The position numbers and the translations under genes are program-made. A model generated the notes under the pieces. That model saw only the letters and a list, made by a program, of their open reading frames with translations, ran no database searches and was not told the DNA's origin. Shown here one piece after another: positions 26,401-38,400 of a DNA stretch of 64,000 nucleotides (its first letter is position 1; each line of letters begins with the position of its first letter). Source of the stretch: Antedon mediterranea (taxonomy: Eukaryota; Echinodermata; Crinoidea; Comatulida; Antedonidae); assembly GCF_964355755.1 (NCBI RefSeq), contig NC_092670.1, positions 13,825,201-13,889,200 of the forward strand. Reading direction: 5' to 3'.

Positions 26401-29400
26401 TGTGTTCAGCAACGTCTGGTTCATGTACGTCTTACAGCTGTTCGTGTGTGGGATGCTACATTGGTACCTTCTGTGAAACTAGTAAGTTCCACTATTAAGC
26501 TCTATCTACACTATCAAACTTTATGTGACAAAAAAATATGATGTGCCCATATATCGTATATTACACGATGAGGTCATGTCACATCACTATCGTATTTGGG
26601 CACATCACACTTTTTTGTTAAAATAGTTTGATAGTGTAGACAGAACTTTAGTTAAAATATTGAAGCAAATAGTATGATTAATCAATGTTGATCAGATGAT
26701 TTTCTGATGGTGATGAGATGAGTTCACCAACAGGCTCTTCAACAATATTAAGCCAATCACAACTATCTTACTTTGAGATTGAGGTATCATTGTACCCCAC
26801 TGCGGCCATTCATTAAGCACAATTATACACACTACGAGTGGACGACAATCATCTTAACTTAACATACATGTGTATAATAATTTCGTATTTTATGTTTTTA
26901 AGGAACCGATTCATGTGTAGCCTCTCCATGTCAAAATGCTGGAATATGCCAACTAGTTGCGAACTCATGTACCTCTTATTCGTGTGTGTGTCCTAACTGC
27001 TACACAGGAACTTTCTGCCAAACACGTGGGTCCATATTTTTGGTTCTAGTAATACTAGGCTTAATACAAAGAAATGTAATATAGACCAAGCATGGTAGGA
27101 CATTGTTTTCTAGATCTGTAACTGAACTGAACTAAATGTTATAATACTATATCTAGAAATAGTATTAGGGATTTTTAACCTGAATTTCTATTACTTTTTG
27201 CCTATGCTTTATTGTTATCTTAGTTAATTTTTCAACGTAATGAAAAAAGGTTTTACAAATACAGAACAGCACTGTAGTGATCTGTGTCGTTTTCGTATAT
27301 CCAAGGATATCAATAGAATTTACTTAATTTTCACTAGTTCTCACTTTTTATTTGTCAGTTTTTATGACAAATAATAGTACTCATTTCAATAATAAAATAG
27401 TAAAATTCAATCTGTTTTTTTGTGTTTTCAGAGATTGATTATTGTACCGTGAGTAACCCATGTGTAAATGGAGCATGTTTCACTACAACGTGTCCAGACG
27501 TTGTGTGTGTTTGTGAACAGTGTTTTACTGGCGAATTCTGCACTATTCGTAAGTGTTTTACGCTCACAAATTATTTGACCAATCACAACTGAAGGACCAT
27601 ACGAACCTTCGCTTGTGATTGGTCAAATCGGTTGTTTTGCACGTAGGCCTATGTCGTCGTTTCGTTTCTTCCTGATGGAAATCAAGCGTTAGGAAGTCAA
27701 CATTTAAGTAACCTCTAACAACTCGATTGTAAGGAAGATTGAAATAATATTCCTCTTCGGGAAAGAAAAATCAGACACAGACTCGGTAAAAAAAATGTCT
27801 AATATTATTGGAATTATTGGTATTATCGTTTCTTTTTTCTTCCTTTCTTCTGCGATTTTTTCTACGGCTTTTAAATTCTAAGTTGTTGCTGTTATATTTC
27901 TGATTTTTTATTCTGATTAAATTTTGTTAAAAGTTCTTTGTGTTTTTTTTTTTTGTGAGATTAAAATAAAATAGCAATCACATTCGAATCATTACTAAAA
28001 TAACTCTTACAAAAACAATTCTTGGTTATTTACAGCTGTAAGTGGGTGTGAAAATAACCTTTGCCAGAATGGAGGTGCATGCATACCTAATGCGAACTCA
28101 TGCACAAGTTACACCTGCCAATGTCCTTCATGCTATGAAGGTTCCTTTTGTGAAACAGGTATGATAATTCTTCCAAATTAAATTATTTGTTATTAAGTTA
28201 TTTAAATTTATTTATTTTAGCTAAAATTATTAAAATCAGCTGTAAAAATAATTAAACTGACTCGTTTTAGTCTAAAAGTATTGGAATCTGGATATTTTTT
28301 GAGGAGTTTGTTTTCATTCTTCCATTCCTTTATTTTACTCAAAATGTATTTCAATAAAACAAGAAAAAGTACAAGAAAATTACCAAAAGGTATCAAACTT
28401 GATTAAATCAACTATTACCAGGTTTAGTTAGGCCTAAAATGAAACGTATTTCAATGATAGATTTTAATAATATGTATGAACATTTATTATACTTCTTTAG
28501 AGGTGAGTGGATGTACAATCAATGATCCCTGTGTAAATGGACTGTGCCTTGGTATAACTGGTTCTTGTCCATCAGTTTTCTGTGCCTGCGAATCCTGTTT
28601 TACAGGGGAATTCTGTACCACACGTAAGTTTAAACGATTATTATATATATAATATAATAGAATATAATATAGTATTTAGGCTTGTGTCCTCATTAAGACA
28701 CGCATAAGGCACTTCATCCACGTACGTTTTAACTTGTCAGTCTGTCTTATTGTCTAGCTATCAATGTCTGTGACATGAATATGTGTCAGAATGGAGGAAT
28801 GTGCGCCACAGTTCCAAGTGCGTGTTTGTCATTTACCTGCCAATGCTCTGCCTGCTTCAGTGGACCATTTTGTGAAGTTGGTGCGTATCACTTTATTTTC
28901 TGTATGACAATAATTTAGCGTTTATAAAAATCTCATCCTTGTTAACACAATTGTTTTCACACTACGGAAAACGTATTTTTTTCTTTAAAAATTATAATTA
29001 ATTATAATTGATATCATTGCTACTCGTCGAATAATGTCTGTAACATCATAAATAGAGTATGGCATAATAACACCCATTTGTCAAAACGCAAATCTAACTT
29101 GTTAATGTTATGTGCATTTCACAAAATCTCACAAAGATGTAACTGCCCACTGCATATGTAAGGCAAATGCAGTTCTATACAATCTATATTTCATTTATGT
29201 TGCGATGAAAGGAGTTCCTAATTAAAGGTAACTGTAGCATTTACTGCGTTCGGATCAATGATATGTAAATTTGCAAAATAATGATTGTGATAACAGTTAT
29301 TCCCAATAATAATAATATAAATGGTATCTAATTCTCAGCTCTTGAAGCATGTGACAATGACCTCTGTCTGAACGGAGGTACGTGCGTGGCCATGCCAGGT

Positions 29401-32400
29401 TCCTGTACATCGTATACGTGTACTTGTCCTTTGTGCTTTACTGGTGTACTTTGTCAAACAGGTAAGCAGTTGGACCTAACTTGACATACCATGAAAGAAA
29501 TGCTCGTATTTTACATTTTAGACAGTCATTCTTGAAGTATTTTATGGATAAGAATTCATTATAAAAAAAAAGAATTATGTGGTTTAATTGGTCGTAGGGA
29601 AAATCTCTAAACAAAACAAGCTTTGCCCTTAGTCTCCATTTTGTTTGTATGTTGTTACTCCACCAGCGGTGTTCTGATTTTGTCTGCAGGGTGATTCAAC
29701 TGAAAGTATTATACAACCTATACTAACGACATCTAGAAAAGCCAAATTGTTCATTAAATAACAGTAACGATTGTATTTAAATGATAGCAAAAGAAGATTT
29801 ATTATATAATAGGCAATCTTGTAGTATTACGAAAAACTGAACTTTGCTGATAATTTCGTTTTGTTGTTTTTATGTACAGCTGTAAATCCATGTACCAATC
29901 ATTTTTGTCAGAATGGTGGTATATGTTCAGTGGATCCTAATTCATGTACAAATTATATCTGTACATGCCCACTATGTTATTCTGGAACTTTCTGCACTAC
30001 AAGTAAGTAAATAGCTCTTCTAACAAGTTTGTCCTCGTTGATGTCTGTTATACGCACAAGCAAGTTCAATACTAAAACAATACTAAAATCAGGTTTTGGT
30101 CTTTGGGCAAGAATTGAACTTTTACTCTATTAAACAATTTCCATAAATGAACGAATACATACATATGAATTGAATTGAATCGGAACTACAACTACATTTA
30201 ATAAACAAAATACAGTTTTAATTAGAACATCTTTAATTTACAATAAACCGTTTTGGAATAAAATCATCATCATCATCGTCCTTCTGTGCAGAACCTTGTG
30301 TAGTCACATGACATACTGCTAAACTTGAAAGTCCAGTTCATTTAAAATACTTAAATATATAGTTGTTCTGTTAATAATGCATAAGTAGTAGTAAGAACAT
30401 GCTCTTTACGGCAATGAGCCTGATTCAAAAAATCAAAAAATACTGATTGTCTAATTTTTGTTTAGAAATGAGTGCATGCGACAGTAATTCGTGTGCTAAT
30501 GGAGCGGTTTGTGAACTTGTTCCAGGCTCGTGCACTCTGTACACGTGCGCTTGCACTGGATGTTTCATGGGAACACTCTGTGACACTCGTAAGTAGGCCT
30601 AATAATTACACTTAATAAATAGAAAAGAATAAGAACATTTGATTGAACTGTGCAAACTATTATGGTTGTGAAAATGACTTGACTTGCAATATAGTAGTCC
30701 CTATTCTGAATTTATACAGCATTTTGACATCTCGTCACACTTCATTGCTTATCAGATCCGAAAGTTCATTGTTTGTCTACAAAACATAGGTCTAAGGCGA
30801 CATTTACGGATTTCGCTCCCTGCGAGTGAAACCATTTATTGTAGGCGACGATTGTACACTGCGTAGTCCATGGGAGGTTGTTATACAATGAAAGAAGCGT
30901 TTTAATATATGCATCTTTATTAGCGGCCTACTTCATAAAAATTACGTTGCTATAACAGATCTGCTCGCAGTCTTGAACTTTTCAATTTCTAATATATATA
31001 ATATTTTTTTCAACATCATCCAGTAGCAATCAATGTTGCCCATAAAACATTATAAAACTACTTCATGTTAACATGTTAGATGTCTTATTTTTCAGCATTC
31101 ACTGCATGCACAAACCACCAATGCCAGAATAATGGGTTATGTGTCGAAGTATCAGGTTCATGCACGAATTACAACTGTGCATGCACAGACTGTTTTACCG
31201 GGACATTCTGTCAAACGCGTATGTATTTTAGAGAAGAATTAAATATCAAATATAAGATAATAATGTGTGGCCTATCACAGGCTGTATAGGCCTACTGTAT
31301 GTGTGGCATATGAATTTGCTTAGATCCACGTAAAATATTTTAATTCTTTGTTTAATAAGTTATTGTTTTCAAACGTGTCATAACACATTTTAAATTATAA
31401 AAATTACAGGAGAAAACCGAAATATGATTCAACGTTTTTATAATTTTCGAAGTGTTTTGGTATTTTTAATTTCTATGAATTATATATAAAATAATAATAA
31501 GATTTTTATAGCGCACATACCACTCAAGAGTGCTCAAGGAGCATTTAAAAAATAAAAAACAAATCATACAAATTCCTGAAAAATAAAGTGCAATTTCTTT
31601 GGAGGGTCCCCATCCGTTCTCGTTCTGTCGTGGTCCCGGACCCCTACCTAGGTGACCAAACAAAGGAGCAGGATACACATTTGCCTTGCCACAGACGACC
31701 AGGTGCTCAGAGACAACAACCAAGACATATATATAATATATTTATTTGAATATCATAAAACAATAATGATTTATATTTTGTTCAGAGATGAATCCATGTG
31801 CTGATAACCCTTGTGTAAATGGAGGTGTATGTTCAGTTGTCACAGGCTCTTGTACTCAGTTCACGTGCGCATGCCCAACCTGTTATACTGGAGATCGTTG
31901 TCAAAACTGTAAGTTGATTTATTTTGTCCCCAAAAGAGAAACATGTTACGTTAGTAGCAGGCTCTTTCAATATGTTATTCCATGTGTATGTTGTTCCAAC
32001 TCGGACGAAACTTAAAGACGTAAGACCGCCACAATGTATTTAACCAATCACAAACAATGGATCATTTGAACTGTCGCTTGATATTGGTCAACTCACTTGC
32101 GGTGTATTTATTTCGCTACGTTATCGAAATTATGTATTCTTTATTTAAAAGGTGAATATTAAGTGGACTAGATTGTACTGAAAATTGAATTAGTGTTTTA
32201 CGGATTTTGTTTATAGTGTATGATCCATGCCAATTTTCTTTATGCTCAAATGGAGGAGTGTGCAGACCATCTGCTGGTAATTGTTTGTCGTTTCAATGTG
32301 AATGTACCGCATGTTTTACGGGAGCCTTATGTACTACAGGTAAGTTTGACAACAAAACAATGCTATTATATATATTATTATATAGGTCTAACATTGTAAT

Positions 32401-35400
32401 TTATCTTAAAAGTTAGCATTCTTTACTTTCCATGTAACAGTTATGTTCTAAAAAGGCCAAGTGCCTGAGTCGTAAGTTTTAGGTGAGGAAAGCTACGCTT
32501 CAAGTCGTTATAGTCTTGTTTATGCTGTTAGTATTCCTCGGGCGCCACCAGTCGGCATAATATACATATGACACGCTACGTGTGCCAAATGTTTATATTG
32601 TTACCAATACTAAGCCAAATCGCCGCCTAGTACCAACTAAGGCCTAAATACAATGTGTGCTTTACATTTTGTTCGCATATCGCATAACTAACATTGTTGT
32701 TTTTAAAGAGAGTAATATTTGTGAGGGGAACGTATGTATGAATGGAGCAACCTGCCTCTCCACGTCATGTACTTCTTATGTGTGCGTATGTCCTGCTTGC
32801 TATAGTGGAGCCCTCTGTCAAACAGGTTAGTTTATTATGTTATAAGCCAATAATTCCGAACGCATAATCACACCATTCGTTTTAATGCACCTTAATATTA
32901 CCTTACAATGTTTAAACTATGTTAATATTAGGAGGCGATTTGAATTTCTTTTCATTAGTTCTTGACCATTTTTGTCGCTCCACATTGACAGCTTGAAATA
33001 ATTGATGGACTATTTTTAATATTTATGTTTAAAAGACTATTAATATATGTTAGGTTTCCCTCTTTTGTAAGTAAAACATCACATAGATACTGTAGATTAG
33101 TCAACTTGGTCTTTTATTCTGTGGTCTACAAAAGGTAACATTACGTTAACCAAAATAATCTGTACTGACTAGATACAATAAGACGCGATCTTATCCCGGG
33201 GTTATTAGGCCTACTTGAATTGTGTTATTCTGTCGGTTTTTTATGATCTTAATTTTCTTTCTTTGCGTTGTTTAGAAAACTTGATTGAAGCAATTTCGTC
33301 AACCATTACCTTATCAAAACTTTTGTCGAATGAGAAATCATTTGTTGTCTTGTTTTATTTATTTTTAGGTATGGATCCATGTGCCAGCCACGAATGTAAC
33401 AACGGTGGAATATGCTCCCCGGTACCAGACTCTTGTACCGATTACACGTGCATATGCCCTTCGTGTTTCATTGGGAGTCTGTGTCAGACTGGTGAGTGCT
33501 CTATAATAGTTACCATAATATATTTGTTCACACGTGTTAAGAAACGTGCATAAAACGGATTTAAGCTAATCCGAATAATTTACCTTCGCCAAGGAGGTAT
33601 ATGTAATCGATCGCGTGTGTTTGTTTGCCTGTCTGTTTGTTTTTTAGCAGGATTACTCAAAAAGTAATTACAAGATCTTTACCAAAATGAATGTACAGAT
33701 AAATATGTGGTCAAGGACCATACCATTAAATTTTGGGACCATTTCGGATCACGGTCCCAATTCTGGACCACTTTTTTATATACTTTTCAGACCTGCTAGT
33801 GTTAAAAGATAGGACAGAATTTTTCAAAAGCCGGCGAGCAGTCTTAAAGTGAAATTGAATTTTCTCGAGAACTACTTGTCAAAAAAACTTCATTTTTGTA
33901 CAAGAGGCAAGAGTTAAAATTTGTGATTTGAAATTTTGAAACATAATTTGATTTAATGTGCACGTTCTTTTGATGCCAGTAACTATTTCTTTTCAAATTC
34001 ACTCGTTTGATTTTGGCGTTACTGTTCTATTGTTAGTCAACTGAAGCTATTGTTAATTGAAAGGATTGTTACATAACCATTACACCAAACTCGCATACAC
34101 AAGCTTGTAGTGAAATTAGCCTAAATCACAAGCAGCGTTAAGACACACACACATAAAATTATTATATATAATTTTTTTTTACCGGAGAAATCCTATGTAG
34201 GAGAATTTTACAGTAGGTGGAGGTATGCACACTCGGAGTGGCTTTCTAGTTCATACTACATTCGTGTCGTAAACTCCAATAAAACTACAATTTTCCAGGT
34301 GTATACCCGATGTAACGTTAGACCACAAGATTTACTATGTGTTTTAACTCACGATAGGGAATATAGAGAGTGTAAACAGATTTAAACTAAAGACCGTCTT
34401 GATAACGCCGATGACGTAAACAATTATTATTATTTGCTTATTGATTTATAATTAGCTTCTTTAATTGTATTAATCTTGATTTGTTTTTAAGGTTAATGTT
34501 TTATTATGAAAGGTTTGCAAAATTCAAACAAGCATTAATTTAAAACTATGTTTTATTCATAGCAATCGATGGATGTTTCCAACGAACCTGTTTCAATGGA
34601 GGTACATGTGTACCGGACCAGGCAGTGTGTTCCTTATCCACATGCTCGTGCACCTCCTGCTTCACTGGTACAGACTGTGAACTTGGTAGGTATACGAATT
34701 TCATAACGTTTAGTTTTCTAATGCAAACCGGGCAATCCCTTCTTATTATGAAAAGGAAATCTGACAAGAATAAGTAATAGCGACCTTCTGTTTCACGATG
34801 CACCACTAGACTAAACGCACCTATTGAGTACAAAATTCATTCTTTACATCCTCATACGACGACAGCTACATAGACAAGTGGCGAATTGTGAAAAAGAAGC
34901 TTTCTAATTGTAAAATACGATAACAGACGTAATGCAAACCCCTTGGTGCGTTCAGGTTTAGATATTACGCGAACGGCTTACGGGCAAAAATATAATCACA
35001 AATGATAGTTCAGAAGATCCGTCGGTTTGATGATTGATCAAACTATATGCGTTGCGTCCTAGTTGGAACCAAACTGCAGTGTGTGAATACCCTGTTATTT
35101 GTGTGATAGTAATCGCTAAATTTTCTCTCATTCCAGCTGTAAACCCGTGTGAAAACCACAACTGTATGAACGGCGGAGCTTGTGTTCAGACACCAGGTGT
35201 ATGTGATAGCTATACATGCATGTGCCCTGAATGTTACACTGGTGAATTCTGCCAATACCATTCTTGTAAGTAATTGATCATTTTATATAATGAAACTTTT
35301 AAAATGATAACTCAATAGGACATAAGCGTGTTTAAGAAATTGGTCTCATTTGAAATTTCATTTTTCATTTAAAAAAACCCTAAAAAAATTAATGTTATCA

Positions 35401-38400
35401 AATAATTATACATTGTCATTTGCTGTAAGCCATGGTGTTATACATTTTCTATCTATTTTTAGCCAATATTCTCCAGTTCAACGTGTGTGGAGCTTCTCCC
35501 TGTTTGAATGGGGCTGAATGTTACGCAAGCTACTTCAGTACAAGCACAAATGAAATAAGTTCCGACTATAGCTGCCGCTGTCAGGTTGGGTACACAGGGC
35601 AGAATTGCTTGTTCACAACCGGTAAGATAATCGAATACATCCAGTATAATCATAATAATAATAATGTGCCTATTTACCGTAATGGTAGCGAATAAATTAT
35701 TTTCAACGCTGCTTTCCTTTCTACATTCTTCAAAATGTTCTGTTCTCAGCATCAGCTGATGGTAGAACAAGTCTTCTCGAAAAAACATTTATAAACTGGG
35801 GGCCATGTGTACTTTATAGAACCCAGCTTTCCGAATTGTAAGATACTATTTACTCAAAATTATGTTCTGTACAGTAAAAAAAAAGTTTTCTTACAGGTCA
35901 ACTGCCTACGAGTGATGCATGTGCCACTGCCAATCCATGTTTCAACGGTGGAACTTGTAGGAATCTCTACAATAGCTACGATAGCTCTATAAAATACGTA
36001 TGCGCATGTCCATTCGGATACAGTGGACAGGATTGTGAGCAACAAGGCAAGTATATATATAGGCTCCATTTTGTTGTATCCTATATTAATTAAGACTATG
36101 GCATGAAACCGAGATAATTACATTTTCATAATTTTTTTTATTAGTATTCAAGTTTAAACAGTTTAAAATGAATACAAAAATACAAAATAAATAAGTTTGT
36201 TGAAATTAGTTTAACATTGACTTTGAGTTAGGGTAAGATAAAATGAGAAAATGCAAGCATTATAAAGTGTCTATGCAGTATCAAAACTGCCTCAACTGGG
36301 AAAAAAGAAAATCAGATCTTGCAACATATATCAAAATCTACGAAAAAGGAACTCAACCATGGATAACTCAGAAAAAAACATTATCAACAGATATCAAAAC
36401 TGTATAGTTTAAACAGTTATTCTTTCCAAGCCATAGTAAGCTTATTTTTGCCACACTAATTACATAATGCTTTTAAAACGTTTTAATCACCTTTTCCCTC
36501 ACCAATTGACACTTTTTATTCGATTGATTATATTTTAAAGTTAATACTGTGGGACGCCGTAGAAGAGATGCCAATCAAGAAAACGAAAAAGGTAAAATAA
36601 TATATTTTTCTTCTTCATCAAGACTAAATTTTTAGTTCATAATTATAAGATTGGGAAATAGTCTTGCAACAATTCGTGTAAGAGATTCAGATTTCTCAAC
36701 GCGGACTTTTTAGTCATTTGTATACCCTGTATTATTTCTTTTTTTACCAATTCAATATAAACTAGCAGTCTTAATGAAAGAAGATAAGGATTGAAGGATA
36801 CAACATCACTTCCGTCTTCTTTTTTTTCAGTTAACGTTTATAAATCTAATCTTTAAAAAAAAGAATCAGCTTATTCAATTCACAGTACCGTAATGAATGT
36901 ATGGATGCAACATGATTATAATATGAATTCAGATTACTCTTTATTTTTGGAGTATTTTCTCCTGTTTATTCGTCATAGTCGCATTTGAATAATATTAAGC
37001 CACACTACATGTTTAAGTGATGTTCTTTGGAAATTAATTTATTTTAGATGAATGTCAGTGTGTACATGGTGCCTGTATTCTCGGTGACATTGGAAATAAG
37101 TCGTATTGTTCATGCAACGAAGGGTATACTGGGAAACACTGTGATACACGTAAGTAACATAACACAATGTATCTCCACAATAATGTTACATAATATCCGG
37201 AGTAATCTCTATAAAGAAATGGACAGTCCATTCGAATCATCACGATCGCCTCTCGACAACAAGGTAAAGAGATAAACATAATTTAGACTTCAAACAATCT
37301 TTCAAGATTCAATTTTGAGTCAAATTGACTAGTAATTATTCTAAACCATTTTAAAACACCGTGGCCATGTTCTATTCACACTGTTGATCTCACCATTCAT
37401 TAACAGTGCTGCACTTGCAATAACCACTCACCCTAAAGCTCGGTTCCTAATTGGACGCATCGCAATTTGGTCAAAGTTCAGGTGATCCATCGCCACATTA
37501 TTGGTCAATTTTATTTACTTGCGTTGCGTAGGAACCTAGCTTACCATTATTAATATCACACCCACTCTACCAATTCAGATTCAGATTCAGATAACATTTA
37601 TTCAGATAATAATGAATATATGAACGTATACAAAATAGAAAAAAGATATTAAAGTGAAAATAGATAAAGCAGTAATTGGTAGTCATTATTATCATGGATC
37701 CCTTCTAGAAGTTAAAACTTGTCTCGCAGGGACCCACAAACAAAACACATTACTAAAAATATAAAATAAACCTAGAGTATATAATTATATAATTGTTGAT
37801 AAGATTTACAGTATAATAATAACTAACATCTTCTTTATCAAAATTATTTAAAATTATATTTCTATATTTTCATGATATAAATGAAATAAGTACCGAATAT
37901 TGGTAAATGAAAAAAATATATACACATATACATATAAATACATATACACATACATACATATGGTTACAATAATTGGATGGAGTAAGTATAGATTAAATAT
38001 TGCAATAATAAACAACTAATATAATACCACACCCACTCTACCCATACCACACTACTACAGTACTAACAAAGCGGTGTTATTAAAATTAAAATTTAAACCA
38101 CATAAAGTAACTCTAGATATGTTTTGTAATAAATTAAAAACTTTTAATATACGTAAAAGAAAATCAATGAAGTAATAGGTAGGCCTATAATAATTATAGT
38201 AATAAAAATTAGGCCTAATTGAAATATTTTGCAGTTTCTACTATTTCCACCTAGGCCTTATTTTGAATAAAATAAAACGTTCAGTACTACATTATAAATT
38301 GTAATTTTGACAATAGTGATAATAGCAATACTATAAATGACACGAATAATAATGTTTTGCATTTTAGATATGGTTGTTGACAACATAATAACCGATATGT

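Noticed and set aside
10953-35265. Regularly spaced similar units resembling a CRISPR-like or satellite array
   Set aside because: The units are coding exons with splice sites on both sides and unrelated introns of variable length.
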